Positions 51,911 through 61,083 of a stretch of DNA of 64,000 nucleotides are shown piece by piece; position 1 is the stretch's first letter, and the number at the start of each line of letters is the position of its first letter. A program made the position numbers and the translations under genes. Below the pieces are notes generated by a model. The model saw nothing but the letters and a program-made list of their open reading frames with translations. It was not told where the DNA came from and searched no databases. The DNA lies in the NCBI RefSeq assembly GCF_039831995.1, contig NZ_JBDOIO010000004.1:868001-932000 (forward strand), read 5' to 3'. Source of the stretch: Paenibacillus pabuli (GTDB taxonomy: Bacteria; Bacillota; Bacilli; Paenibacillales; Paenibacillaceae).

Positions 51911-52693
51911 TCAGGCCTTCTTACGAACTGGTGAAATAAACCAATACGCCATGCCGACAAATAGCGCACCACCAATGATATTGCCCAGTGTGACGGGAAT
52001 CATATTGTGCAGCCAACCTGCCAGCGTGATTGTATCGGGGTGGTTGGGCAGCAGCCAGGATAGTGATAAGAGCGTCATATTGGCGACACTGTGCTCATAT
52101 CCGCTGGCGATAAAGGCGTACAGACACCACCAGATCAGAACGAGTTTGGCAATATCCTCTTTGGAACGGGCTGCCATCCAGATGGCCAGACAGACGAGCC
52201 AGTTACAGAGGATGCCGCGGAAAAACAATTCGGTAACGGGTGCAGCCATCTTTTTGGCCGATACGGCAAACAGTAAGTGCTCCGGTGAAGCCGTCTTAAA
52301 CAAGCCACTGCCTACAATAAGCAGACTGAGCAGAATGGCGCCAATCAGGTTGCCGAGGAAAACGAGTCCCCAGTTTTTCAAAGTATCTCGAACCGTGGTC
52401 CGGCCCGCCAGCGTGCTCATGGTAAAAAACATGTTGTTGCCTGTGAACAATTCCGAGCCTGCAAAAATGACGAGTGTGAGGGCGAGCCCGAAGGACATGC
52501 CCATCAGCATCATTTGCAGCGGTGACTTGGCTGCAAGCAGCGGTGCACCGATACTAAAGATCAGAATAATTCCAAGCCCTACGTAAGCTCCTGCCATTAA
52601 GGCAGCCACCATGTAACGCGGCAAACTGGCATTCATCTGATCCCGTTTCTTAACGGCAGCTTCAATAATTCCTTCAACACTTGGTGTAAACAT
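51911..52693 (-). CDS. nirC: formate/nitrite transporter NirC
   Basis: Two adjacent ATG codons (52696 and 52693) follow GGAGGAG; the second has better spacing and gives 260 residues. The FNT family forms pentameric nitrite/formate channels in the membrane. Six helices are present with SFGLALTLVIFAGSELFTGN, LGNLIGAILLSLLIVG and GYEHSVANMTLL, which contains the conserved central histidine. It is the last gene of nirB-nirD-nirC and supplies nitrite to the reductase or exports it. Confidence 0.92.
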   Translation of the reverse strand: MFTPSVEGIIEAAVKKRDQMNASLPRYMVAALMAGAYVGLGIILIFSIGAPLLAAKSPLQMMLMGMSFGLALTLVIFAGSELFTGNNMFFTMSTLAGRTTVRDTLKNWGLVFLGNLIGAILLSLLIVGSGLFKTASPEHLLFAVSAKKMAAPVTELFFRGILCNWLVCLAIWMAARSKEDIAKLVLIWWCLYAFIASGYEHSVANMTLLSLSWLLPNHPDTITLAGWLHNMIPVTLGNIIGGALFVGMAYWFISPVRKKA

Positions 52694-52745
52694 CATGGTC
52701 TCCTCCATTATTGTGCATCTATCTCGTTCCTGCTCATGGAGCTAG

Positions 52746-53071
52746 CTATACAGCAATCCAGACCTGACCGTTCTCGAGTTTTACCGGAAACATCTGAACC
52801 TGTCCCTGATCCGGTGCCTGCACCTGACCCGTACTTAAGTCGATTTTCCAATCATACAGCGGATCATAGAGATAATGTCCGGATACGATTCCTTCGGCGA
52901 GTGGACCACCCTTGGGGTGGGGGGTATGGTTTTCGGCAGCGAATACGGTACCGTCGGATGCGCGGAAGACAGCCAGTTGTCGGCCTTCAATTTCTACTAC
53001 TCTCCCGATCCGGGGAGGAACTCTTCAATCTCTCCCGCCGGAAAATAGGTGCCTGATTGTTTGGTTGTCAT
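52746..53071 (-). pseudogene. nirD: nitrite reductase small subunit NirD, frameshifted
   Basis: An ATG at 53071 reads MTTKQSGTYFPAGEIEEFLP and then runs to TAG after about 24 codons. One base shift at a run of four C (53012-53015 on the plus strand as G) restores RIGRVVEIEGRQLAVFRA. The sequence then runs on as a complete NirD domain to TAG at 52746. The Rieske ligands are replaced: NHTPHPKGG has Thr for the first Cys, and YDPLYDWKID has Asp and Tyr for the second Cys and His. No 2Fe-2S centre could form, as in other cluster-free NirD proteins. The gene lies between nirB and nirC. The shift may be real or a sequencing error. Confidence 0.85.
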
Positions 53072-53153
53072 ATGGACTGCTCCTTTTCTATTCAGGTTTC
53101 ATCTGTAAATTTAATCATATTGATCCAGTATCGGAAATTTTAAAGCTTAAAGC

Positions 53154-55583
53154 TTAAGGACGAGCCGACACTTCAATTCCCTGGAACAGTTTCGTCTGGC
53201 CTTCTTCGTTACGCAGTGCTTTCTTCCATGGATCCTCCACATGGCTCAGAGCGAATTCAATGCGTTCCATCAGTGCTTTGCGTTCCTCCAGATTATCCAC
53301 CACAACCGAACGAATCTGCTCAAGCCCTATACGTTCTACCCATTCCGAGGTACGCTCCAGATAGTTGCCAGTTTCGCGGTAGTATTGAATAATTGCACCG
53401 CAGAGTTCGATGAGTTCTGCATCTGTTTTCACTTTGCATAAGGAGTCTGCCAGTCTGGCTTTGATACCGCCGTTACCGCCAATAAACAATTCCCAGCCTC
53501 CATCATTACCGACGATACCGATATCCTTGGTACACGATTCAGCACAGTTCCGCGGGCAGCCGTTGACCGCCATTTTGAATTTGGCCGGCAGATCAAGACG
53601 TTCGAATTTGCGTTCAAGCAGGGCACCCATGGCCATGGAATCCTGAGTACCGAAGCGGCAGAACTGGGAACCGACACATGTTTTGACCGTGCGCAGCGAT
53701 TTGGCGTAGGCATAACCGGAAGGCATATCCAGCTCCGCCCATACCTGCGGCAGATCCTCTTTTTTGACCCCGATCAGATCGAGACGTTGTCCCCCGGTAA
53801 CCTTGACTGCTTTTACATCGTATTTGACCGAAATGTCCGCAATGCGTTTCAGTTCTTCCGGAGTGGTTACACCGCCGTACATGCGCGGTACTACCGTATA
53901 CGTGCCATCTTTCTGAATATTGGCGTTCATACGTTCATTAACGAAGCGGGATTCCTTCTCGTCTTCATGTGTATCCGGCGCAATCATGCCCAGGTAATAG
54001 TTGATTGCCGGGCGGCATTTGGAACAGCCTTCAGGCTGGCTCCAGCCCAGGACATTCATCACTTCCTTGGTCGTTTGCAAACCTTTTTGCTTGATTTCAG
54101 CTACAATTTCATCCCGGCTGAGCGAGGTACATCCACAGATGCCCTGTTTGGCACCACTAGTGAAGTTGTCTCCCAATACGTATTGTAAAATTTGCTCCAC
54201 CACCGGTTTGCAGCCACCGCATGAACGGGTTGCACCAGTGCAGGCTTTGATCTCGTCGACGCTGGTCAGACCCTGATTCGTGATGGCATCGACAATGGTT
54301 CCTTTGGTTACACCATTACATCCACATACGATCTCGTCCTCGGCCATCGTTTCGACGGAGGCAGCTTTTTTGTGACCGCCACAGCCCGTACCCATCAGCG
54401 AGGCATACAGCTCATCCGTCATTTCGGCTCTTTGTTTGATTAATTTCTGCAATTCGGCAGAATCGGTCACGTCACCAAAGAGCACAGCGCCGACCATGAT
54501 GTTGTCCCGCAGCAGGATTTTTTTGTAAGTCCGTTTCCAGTCATCCTTATGGCTGATCACCGTATGGTCCGGACTATCGAGGAACTCACCTGTGGAGAAG
54601 ACGTCCACACCTGAAATTTTTAATTTTGTAGATACGACAGAGCCTTCATACGGAGCAGTCTCCACACCGCAGATATGCTTGGCGAGAATCATGCCTTGTT
54701 CAAATAAAGGGGCAACGAGGCCGTAACATACGCCCCGGTGTTCGGTACATTCCCCGACGGAATATACGCCTTCCAGTGAAGTCTGCATGTAGTCATCGAC
54801 GACGATGCCCCGGTTAACCTCCATGCCGCTTTCACGGGCTACAATTGTGTTGGGCTTAATGCCTACGGCCATAACGACGAAGTCTGCGTCCAGCACGGTA
54901 TCATCGGCAAATCGGAGACCTTCCACACGTTCCCCACCGATCAGTTCAGCCGTCTGGGCCCCCATTTTGAAACGAATACCCTGACGCTCCAGTTCCGCTT
55001 TTAACATGGCCGAAGCCTGAGGATCGAGCTGACGTTCCATCAAGTCTTGCATAAGATGCACTACAGTAACGTCCATGCCGAGCTGCACCAGTCCTTTGGC
55101 CGCTTCCAGTCCGAGAAGTCCTCCGCCGATAACAGCTGCTTTTTTATATTGCTTGGCTGCTTCCAGCATCATATTGCAATCGGCAATATCCCGAAATCCG
55201 ACAACGCCTTCTTTATCATGACCCGGAACCGGGAGAATGAAGGAGCTGGAACCTGTAGCGATAATGACTTTATCGTAGGGCACCCGTGTGCCTTCGTTCG
55301 TTACGACTTCCCGGTTGTCTGCATCGATACGGGACACGGTTGTCCCGGTATGGAGCGTGATGCCATTGTCTTCATACCAGTGCAGATCATTCAGCACGAT
55401 ATCATCAATGGTTTTGCTGCCCTCCAGGACATAGGACAACATGATCCGATTATAGTTGGGATAGGGCTCCGTGCCGAAAACCGTAATGTCATAGCGTGAA
55501 GTCAATTTCAAAATTTGTTCAACCGTACTAATGCCGGCCATACCGTTACCGATCACGACAAGTTTTTCTCTTTTTCCGTTCAT
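53154..55583 (-). CDS. nirB: nitrite reductase [NAD(P)H] large subunit
   Basis: The ATG at 55583 follows AAGGAGG and gives 809 residues, normal for NirB, which reduces nitrite to ammonium in the cytoplasm. Domains in order are: FAD/NAD oxidoreductase (VVIGNGMAG at the start, VIGGGLLGLEAA near 150), two BFD-like 2Fe-2S regions starting near 418 (CGCNGVTKG) and 482 (CGCTSLSRDE), and the sirohaem/4Fe-4S reductase. In the last, Cx5C (CVGSQFC) is near 631 and Cx3C (CPRNC) near 673. It is the first gene of nirB-nirD-nirC and has an FNR-type promoter. Confidence 0.95.
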   Translation of the reverse strand: MNGKREKLVVIGNGMAGISTVEQILKLTSRYDITVFGTEPYPNYNRIMLSYVLEGSKTIDDIVLNDLHWYEDNGITLHTGTTVSRIDADNREVVTNEGTRVPYDKVIIATGSSSFILPVPGHDKEGVVGFRDIADCNMMLEAAKQYKKAAVIGGGLLGLEAAKGLVQLGMDVTVVHLMQDLMERQLDPQASAMLKAELERQGIRFKMGAQTAELIGGERVEGLRFADDTVLDADFVVMAVGIKPNTIVARESGMEVNRGIVVDDYMQTSLEGVYSVGECTEHRGVCYGLVAPLFEQGMILAKHICGVETAPYEGSVVSTKLKISGVDVFSTGEFLDSPDHTVISHKDDWKRTYKKILLRDNIMVGAVLFGDVTDSAELQKLIKQRAEMTDELYASLMGTGCGGHKKAASVETMAEDEIVCGCNGVTKGTIVDAITNQGLTSVDEIKACTGATRSCGGCKPVVEQILQYVLGDNFTSGAKQGICGCTSLSRDEIVAEIKQKGLQTTKEVMNVLGWSQPEGCSKCRPAINYYLGMIAPDTHEDEKESRFVNERMNANIQKDGTYTVVPRMYGGVTTPEELKRIADISVKYDVKAVKVTGGQRLDLIGVKKEDLPQVWAELDMPSGYAYAKSLRTVKTCVGSQFCRFGTQDSMAMGALLERKFERLDLPAKFKMAVNGCPRNCAESCTKDIGIVGNDGGWELFIGGNGGIKARLADSLCKVKTDAELIELCGAIIQYYRETGNYLERTSEWVERIGLEQIRSVVVDNLEERKALMERIEFALSHVEDPWKKALRNEEGQTKLFQGIEVSARP

Positions 55584-55645
55584 GTGTGTAAGCCTCCTTG
55601 GTTTAACACTGGACAATATCAACATTTTTAGTGGTTTATATTTGA

Positions 55646-55688
55646 ATCATACCGTGGATTGCTAACACTTAATGTGATTTATTTCACT
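55646..55688 (-). promoter_or_regulatory. FNR-dependent promoter of the nir operon
   Basis: TGTGATTTATTTCACT at 55673-55688 matches the FNR consensus TGTGA-N6-TCACA except for the last base. On the minus strand TATGAT at 55651-55646 is a good -10 box. The start predicted from it lies at 55639, placing the site centre at -41.5, the exact spacing of class II FNR-activated promoters. No -35 box is needed in this design. Confidence 0.75.
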
Positions 55689-55894
55689 AAGAAAGATATA
55701 AGTAGCACAATTTAATAAGTGTGAGCCCCGTCACGGAAACTGTTTTTTATTGAAGTATGAAGAAGGGAAGGTATTGAGGTCGTGACTCTAATCTAAAATA
55801 AGAAATACGAACTATTGTTCTCTTTTTCTTTTCGGTGTAACATCGAGAATGGGATATGATGTTCCCTATTTCTTCGAAAGGAAGTTTTTGCATC

Positions 55895-56602
55895 ATGATG
55901 GGAAGATCCCACCTGATTATTGGAACAGGCGTCTCACTATCTGTTCTTCAGCTGATGGGGATGCAAGTAACGGCACCGGCAGTTACGGTTGCGCTCATTG
56001 GTTCACTGCTGCCGGACATTGATGAGCCGAATTCCTTGTTGGTATCCAAGGCGCTGCCCAATAGTTTGATCAGGCTGCTGCAAACCATTTTGCTGCCTAC
56101 AGCCGTATTTGTGTACTTTTATGTGCAGGCGAAGCCTTGGAATCTGCTGCTTGCCATTTTGGTCGGACTGGTATCTTTCCTGCCGTCACGTTCGCTCCGC
56201 AAAGTGTTAATGTTTGTCATCGGACTGGGTCTTGTATTCTACGGTCACGCATTAGCGCCATGGAACCTGATTGCGGGGAGTCTGCTCATGTTATGTACTA
56301 CGCTGACCCATAGAGGGCTAACACATACTGTCTATGGAACTGCAGTCTGGGGAGGACTCTTATACAGCACAACGCATGTGCAGGGACCGGAGATCTGGGT
56401 TGCCGGTGGAGTAGCCTATGCCATGCATCTTCTTGCAGACTCGTTGACGAATCGCGGGATTCGTCCGCTTCCGCCACTGAAGTGGCGGATCAGAGCGAAT
56501 TTGATGAGCACGGGGACCAAACATGGAGCCGTGGTAGAAAATGTATGTATCGTGCTAACGCTTATTTTGGCCTGGATCGCATTTTCGCCGTTATTCCTGT
56601 AA
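55895..56602 (+). CDS. YdjM-like membrane-bound metal-dependent hydrolase family
   Basis: The ATG at 55895 follows GAAAGGAAG and gives 235 residues. Histidine and aspartate motifs near the membrane face (SHLIIG, GSLLPDIDEPNS, LTHRGLTH) and five or so helices match PF04307, the LexA-regulated YdjM family. B. subtilis YfhP-type homologues are linked to envelope or sporulation stress. The reaction is not established. A strong terminator follows. Confidence 0.85.
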   Translation: MMGRSHLIIGTGVSLSVLQLMGMQVTAPAVTVALIGSLLPDIDEPNSLLVSKALPNSLIRLLQTILLPTAVFVYFYVQAKPWNLLLAILVGLVSFLPSRSLRKVLMFVIGLGLVFYGHALAPWNLIAGSLLMLCTTLTHRGLTHTVYGTAVWGGLLYSTTHVQGPEIWVAGGVAYAMHLLADSLTNRGIRPLPPLKWRIRANLMSTGTKHGAVVENVCIVLTLILAWIAFSPLFL

Positions 56603-56670
56603 CTCTGAGCAATTTTTGCGTCGTGGTTTTGAATCGGATTATGCAAACGTGCTGAACAGCAAAAGAATTC

Positions 56671-56708
56671 AAAAACGCCAGTCCTGGATACATGGACTGG
56701 CGTTTTTA
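56671..56708 (+). terminator. terminator of the YdjM-like gene
   Basis: AAAACGCCAGTCC pairs perfectly with GGACTGGCGTTTT around nine bases and is followed by T. Confidence 0.9.
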
Positions 56709-56780
56709 TTGACTCTCCGAGTCCTGTAACGCTCCTTGCCATGTAGATCGTTCAAGCGGCTATCCACTTGTGAACTAGGA

Positions 56781-56900
56781 TCAGGAAGAGGATGGGGAAT
56801 CGGTAAGCCCATCAATATCGGAAGAGCCAAATACAAATAACACAACAAGGATGACTACAATTAATAGCTCTGCAAATCCAGTTCCATCAAAGTCAGACAT
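56781..56900 (-). CDS. 39-residue single-helix membrane protein, YjcZ-like
   Basis: An ATG at 56900 after TGAGGTTGGG opens 39 codons. The product is a short acidic start (MSDFDGTGFAE), one hydrophobic helix LLIVVILVVLFVFG, and a polar tail SSDIDGLTDS. The plan resembles the small YjcZ-type sporulation proteins of spore formers, though the glycine-tyrosine-rich start of that family is missing. It lies 28 bp downstream of the 105-residue gene on the same strand. Confidence 0.6.
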   Translation of the reverse strand: MSDFDGTGFAELLIVVILVVLFVFGSSDIDGLTDSPSSS

Positions 56901-56928
56901 CATCCCAACCTCATTTCATTCTAATCAT

Positions 56929-57246
56929 TTAGGAATTCATTCTTTTTTGGAAAGCCCGCATCACATCATCCAAAGTCACATCGCCCATCTCGTCAAGAAA
57001 TTGGACCACTTTATCCGCATTCGAAGGCGAAATGTTTGTCAGTGTTTTATACTGTCCGACCAGCTCAACGACCAGAGTGGCTTCGCGAAACAAGGTCACG
57101 GCATCGACTCTTAATTTACCACTAACGAGCAAAGCTGCAACGATAAGTTCCAGGTTTTTACCTTTAAGGTTGCCATTGAGAAGGGAGTTTGCGGCATTTG
57201 TTTTTTTGGAACCTTTATTCGATTTTCCATTCCTTCCCACTGCCAT
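56929..57246 (-). CDS. conserved-looking helical protein of unknown function
   Basis: This 105-residue protein starts with a Lys/Asn/Ser-rich basic tail (GRNGKSNKGSKKTN), then continues as amphipathic helices (LELIVAALLVSGKLRVDAVT, VVELVGQYKTL, NADKVVQFLDEMGDVTLDDV). There is no membrane segment or signal peptide. The basic tail suggests nucleic-acid or surface binding. It is followed by a tiny membrane-protein gene in a likely two-gene operon. I do not recognise the family. Confidence 0.65.
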   Translation of the reverse strand: MAVGRNGKSNKGSKKTNAANSLLNGNLKGKNLELIVAALLVSGKLRVDAVTLFREATLVVELVGQYKTLTNISPSNADKVVQFLDEMGDVTLDDVMRAFQKRMNS

Positions 57247-57342
57247 AACAGGTCCCCCACTGCTTGGTGTTTTGTTCTCTTTCGTTGTTGTATCTTATGT
57301 GTGATTTCCTATAATGTTCGAACTATTAATCTATTTTTAAGC

Positions 57343-57383
57343 AAAAAAAAGAGGCACTCCAACAAAAGTCAGAATACCTCTTT
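57343..57383 (-). terminator. terminator of the M42 peptidase gene
   Basis: On the minus strand AAAGAGG pairs with CCTCTTT across an imperfect stem and a T run of eight follows. Confidence 0.65.
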
Positions 57384-57436
57384 ATCTAGGAGGGAGGTCA
57401 CAAGAGATTACCCACTCCTGCAACTCGCTCCCACGT

Positions 57437-58510
57437 TTACGCGTTTTCGATAATGGTGTTCATGGTTGTACGATCCAAGCCCTTCACCAGTTTGACTAGC
57501 AGCGCCTTGGCAGCGTCATAGTCATCGGTGTGTATGATGGAAGATGATGTGTGAATGTAACGAGCACAAATACCAATAACCGTTGATGGTACACCAATTC
57601 CGCTAAGATGAACTTGTCCAGCGTCCGTGCCGCCAGGCGAGATGAAATATTGCATTTTGATCTGGTTCGAAGAAGCCGTGTCCTGCACATATTCCACCAT
57701 GCCGCGGTGCGTAAACATGCCTGGATCGAAAATGCGAAGCAGGGCCCCTTGTCCAATGTGTCCAAAAGACTGTTTGTCACCTGTCATGTCATTTGCTGCA
57801 CTGCAGTCCAGTGCGAAGAAGATGTCTGGCTCAATCAGATTGGCTGCTGTGCGTGCACCGCGGAGCCCCAATTCCTCCTGAACTGTTGCACCGCAATACA
57901 GCGTGTTTGGAAGCTTTTCTTGGTGGAGCGCTTCAACCAATTCAAGGGCAAGACCGACTCCGTAACGGTTATCCCAGGCTTTCGCCATGATTTTCTTCGG
58001 GTTCGCCATTGGTGTGAATTCACAGATCGGCACGATTTGCATGCCTGGGTGAATACCCCAAGATTCTGCTTCCGCACGGTTATCCGCACCGATATCCAGG
58101 TACATGTGGTTCAGATCAACCGGTTTGCTCCGTTGGGACTCATCCAGCAAGTGAGTAGGCGTTGAACCTACAACGCCCGTAATACGGCGATCCGGTGTAA
58201 TGATCTGCAAGCGCTGGGACAGAACGGCCTGACTCCACCATCCGCCGAGCGGACGGAATTTAACCATGCCTGTTTCCGTAATGCCTGTTGTCATGAAGCC
58301 CACTTCATCAAAGTGTCCGGCTACCATAACTTTAGGGCCTGATTCTTCACCGCGCAGTACGCCAAAAAGACTCCCCAGACGATCCTGAACAAATTCCTCT
58401 GTATATTGGGAGAGCTGTTCCTTCATCCATCCGCGAAGCTCGCGTTCAAATCCGGAAGCGGAAGGGAATTCGGTTAAGGTGCGAAACATCTCCATTGTTT
58501 TTTCATTCAT
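57437..58510 (-). CDS. M42-family metallo-aminopeptidase
   Basis: The ATG at 58510 follows GAGGAG at slightly long spacing and gives 357 residues. The dinuclear-metal site is visible in order: AGHFDEVGFM (His), WDNRYGVG (bridging Asp), QEELGLRGA (catalytic and binding Glu), DCSAAND (Asp) and the C-terminal SSSIIHTDD (His). This is the YsdC/FrvX/glutamyl-aminopeptidase group, which forms large tetrahedral dodecamers in the cytoplasm and trims N-terminal residues from short peptides. It is monocistronic. Confidence 0.92.
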   Translation of the reverse strand: MNEKTMEMFRTLTEFPSASGFERELRGWMKEQLSQYTEEFVQDRLGSLFGVLRGEESGPKVMVAGHFDEVGFMTTGITETGMVKFRPLGGWWSQAVLSQRLQIITPDRRITGVVGSTPTHLLDESQRSKPVDLNHMYLDIGADNRAEAESWGIHPGMQIVPICEFTPMANPKKIMAKAWDNRYGVGLALELVEALHQEKLPNTLYCGATVQEELGLRGARTAANLIEPDIFFALDCSAANDMTGDKQSFGHIGQGALLRIFDPGMFTHRGMVEYVQDTASSNQIKMQYFISPGGTDAGQVHLSGIGVPSTVIGICARYIHTSSSIIHTDDYDAAKALLVKLVKGLDRTTMNTIIENA

Positions 58511-58861
58511 GTGTCGACAACTCCTCTGCTCGTATGTATGACAGTCTCGGCAGAACGGCTGCGGACTGTTGTCCTCCATTATTAAAGGACATTATTAACC
58601 ACTGGTCACATTATAGCACATTATAGTATGAACCTTGCGCAGGTAATTGTCCATGTTTGTGTCACGTATCTAAGGCATCGTTAGTACAATAAACGGAAGT
58701 TTGCTTATAAGTTTGCTTATGAAATGGGCTTTACGAATTGGGCTTTACCCTCACGCCTTTCACAGCACGATGGAATATGCATGAGTTGAGACTTTCTCCG
58801 TACCAATTACCGCGGATCTCTTATTCGTTTGCCTGACGACAGGAAGGAGTTGGAACCCCAG
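58511..58861. other. intergenic region with tandem duplications
   Basis: AAGTTTGCTTAT is repeated in tandem at 58697-58708 and 58709-58720. Just after it GGGCTTTAC occurs twice (about 58727 and 58740). No credible gene is seen until the tiny frame at 58862. Confidence 0.5.
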
Positions 58862-58945
58862 ATGAAGCCACCTCATGAAGGTAATGAAGATATCCTTTTT
58901 ATCGTCCTTTTTATTTTGCTCGTTATCGTACTTCTTTATTTATAA
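58862..58945 (+). CDS. 27-residue single-helix membrane peptide
   Basis: An ATG at 58862, with AGGAAGGAG about 13 bases upstream, opens 27 codons: a short polar start MKPPHEGNEDI and one hydrophobic helix LFIVLFILLVIVLLYL, then TAA. It lies about 220 bp before the spoVA operon on the same strand. Very small hydrophobic peptides of this plan are frequent among sporulation genes, but its expression is unproved. Confidence 0.45.
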   Translation: MKPPHEGNEDILFIVLFILLVIVLLYL

Positions 58946-59168
58946 GTAAATGCTTCGGACCTGACGGTTCATACAATTAACTTATCCTCTCTGCTCCGGC
59001 GTATTGGATTTAACTTGCATAATTGAACTTCTCACCAACTGGAAACAATTGTTGCAATTCGCCGGATACATAACCTTCCCATGATTAACAAACAATGAAC
59101 ATAGGATTCCACACTATATGCAGCGACAAGCTGTGCGACCCATTCGATTTCTAAGGAGGTTCTGTATC
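58946..59168 (+). other. upstream region of the spoVA operon
   Basis: No gene is seen here. CACACTA near 59108 resembles the sigma-G -10 element (CATnnTA) with a mismatch, but no matching -35 was found at the right spacing. The AAGGAGG at 59153 is the ribosome binding site of spoVAC. Confidence 0.35.
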
Positions 59169-59675
59169 TTGCCAGCTCAAACCAAAGGATCCGGAAACGG
59201 AAAAAAATCATCATCCCTGTCCATCAGTGAACAGGACTACAAGAAGGTAGCCAAAAAGCATGAGCCATCCCGTCCGATTCTTGCGAATTGCATTAAAGCA
59301 TTCTTTGTCGGGGGATTCATTTGCATCATTGGACAGGCTATCCAGGAAGCATTCAAAGCAGGGTTCGATATGACTTCCAAGGAAGCGGCCAGTCCTACGG
59401 TTGCGGTCATGATCCTGATTTCGGTTATTCTCACATGCCTTGGGGTCTACGATAAAATTGCCCAGTGGGCCGGAGCAGGAACAGCGGTCCCGGTTACCGG
59501 ATTTGCCAACTCGATGTGCTCGGCAGCATTGGAGCACCGTGCTGAGGGACTTGTCCTTGGCGTCGGAGCCAACATGTTTAAGCTAGCCGGATCGGTTATT
59601 GTATTTGGCGTCGTGGCTGCCTTCATTATAGGTATCATATACGCCTTCCTTGGAGTTGGAGGTGGGCATCTATGA
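59169..59675 (+). CDS. spoVAC: stage V sporulation protein SpoVAC
   Basis: The TTG at 59169 is chosen because AAGGAGG lies ten bases before it; the frame is open to 59118. The 168-residue protein has a basic start and four or five helices (ANCIKAFFVGGFICIIGQAI, ILISVILTCLGVYD, MFKLAGSVIVFGVVAAFIIG). SpoVAC is a membrane channel subunit that helps load dipicolinic acid into the forespore and release it on germination. Its stop overlaps the spoVAD start (ATGA). Confidence 0.93.
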   Translation: MPAQTKGSGNGKKSSSLSISEQDYKKVAKKHEPSRPILANCIKAFFVGGFICIIGQAIQEAFKAGFDMTSKEAASPTVAVMILISVILTCLGVYDKIAQWAGAGTAVPVTGFANSMCSAALEHRAEGLVLGVGANMFKLAGSVIVFGVVAAFIIGIIYAFLGVGGGHL

Positions 59676-60688
59676 AGCTTGTCGGACGCCAAACTTGGCA
59701 ATTTGAGAATCGTCCTCGAATTATCGGCAGGGCAGCGGTTGTTGGGCCAGAAGAGGGAGCGGGACCACTCTCCGCCGATTTCGATTACGTCTATGACAAT
59801 CTGGAGATTGGCGAGAAAACATGGGAAAAAGGGGAGCGCAAGCTGCTTGAACAAGCTACGCAGCTGGCGCTCATCAATGCAAACATTACAAAGGAAGAGC
59901 TTCAGTTTTTTATTGGTGGCGATCTCCTCAACCAGATTATAAGCAGTTCTTTTTCTGCTCGGAAATTGGGAGCTCCTTACCTCGGTGTATTTGGGGCTTG
60001 TTCCACCTCTATGGAGAGTTTGGCACTAGCATCCCTAATCGTCGATTCGGGAGCAGGTGAATATGTCCTCGCCGGTACGGTCAGTCATAACTGCACCGTG
60101 GAGAAGCAGTTCCGCTACCCGACCGAATATGGATCCCAGAAACCTCCTTATGCTCAGTACACGGTGACCGGATCGGGTTGCGGGGTGGTATCCCGCTCAG
60201 GTGACGGTCCTGTTATCACCCGGGCAACCATTGGGCGGGTCATGGATCTTGGAATTAAAGACCCGTTCAACATGGGGGCAGCCATGGCACCAGCAGCGGC
60301 AGATACCATCGTGTCTCATTTCCGGGATACGGGGCTGGAACCAGGTTATTACGATCTTATTGTCACTGGGGATTTGGCTTCGGTTGGACTCCCGATTACG
60401 AAAGAACTGTTGCAAAAGGAAGGCATCCCCATGGAACAAACGACATTTAATGACTGCGGCCTCATGATTTATGATCGGGAAAAGCAGCCATTCGTCGTCG
60501 CTGGGGGCAGCGGATGCGGGTGCTCCGCGACTGTAACGTACGGACATATATTGAACCGGATGCAGAAAGGCGATCTCAAACGGGTTCTGGTTGTTGCCAC
60601 GGGCGCGCTGCTGTCACCGATATCCTACCAGCAGGGCGAGAGTATCCCGTGTATTGCACACGCCGTAGCCATTGAAAAGGAGGGATAA
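59672..60688 (+). CDS. spoVAD: stage V sporulation protein SpoVAD
   Basis: This 338-residue protein has the thiolase-like fold of SpoVAD, the soluble spore inner-membrane-associated protein that binds dipicolinic acid. Conserved stretches are ADFDYVYDNLEIGEKTWE, GVFGACSTSMESLALAS with the thiolase-type Cys, QYTVTGSGCGVV and GGSGCGCSATVTYGHIL. It overlaps spoVAC by four bases and is followed three bases later by spoVAE. Confidence 0.96.
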   Translation: MKLVGRQTWQFENRPRIIGRAAVVGPEEGAGPLSADFDYVYDNLEIGEKTWEKGERKLLEQATQLALINANITKEELQFFIGGDLLNQIISSSFSARKLGAPYLGVFGACSTSMESLALASLIVDSGAGEYVLAGTVSHNCTVEKQFRYPTEYGSQKPPYAQYTVTGSGCGVVSRSGDGPVITRATIGRVMDLGIKDPFNMGAAMAPAAADTIVSHFRDTGLEPGYYDLIVTGDLASVGLPITKELLQKEGIPMEQTTFNDCGLMIYDREKQPFVVAGGSGCGCSATVTYGHILNRMQKGDLKRVLVVATGALLSPISYQQGESIPCIAHAVAIEKEG

Positions 60689-60691
60689 ACG

Positions 60692-61042
60692 ATGCAATTT
60701 TTATGGGCATTTATTGTGGGAGGCTTAATCTGTGTGGTGGGTCAACTGCTGATGGATGGCGTCAAGTTGACGCCGGCTCACACCATGAGTACGCTCGTTG
60801 TGGCAGGCGCGGTTGCGGATGCGCTCGGATGGTATGATCCACTGGTTGAATTTGCAGGAGCAGGGGCATCCATCCCCATTACGAGTTTCGGCAATTCATT
60901 GGTGCACGGGGCATTGACCGAGCTTGAAAAAGTAGGATGGATCGGGGTTATTACCGGGATCTTCGACTTGACGGCAGCAGGGATATCCGCCGCGATAATC
61001 TTCTCCTTTCTCGCCGCGCTGGTGGTTCGGCCGAAAGGCTGA
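60692..61042 (+). CDS. spoVAE: stage V sporulation protein SpoVAE (SpoVAEb type)
   Basis: This 116-residue membrane protein has three or four helices and the SpoVAE/AC stretch EFAGAGASIPITSFGNSLVH. It completes the minimal spoVAC-AD-AE set, enough for dipicolinic acid uptake in many spore formers. The start follows AAGGAGGGATAA. Sigma-G control in the forespore is expected from the family. A terminator follows. Confidence 0.93.
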   Translation: MQFLWAFIVGGLICVVGQLLMDGVKLTPAHTMSTLVVAGAVADALGWYDPLVEFAGAGASIPITSFGNSLVHGALTELEKVGWIGVITGIFDLTAAGISAAIIFSFLAALVVRPKG

Positions 61043-61083
61043 CAAGACACAGCCGAATGGTTTTAGCCATATGTATTACACTG

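Noticed and set aside
58946..59168. Sigma-G promoter for spoVA (CACACTA near 59108)
   Set aside because: One mismatch in the -10 and no fitting -35 at 17-18 bases; not supportable by eye.
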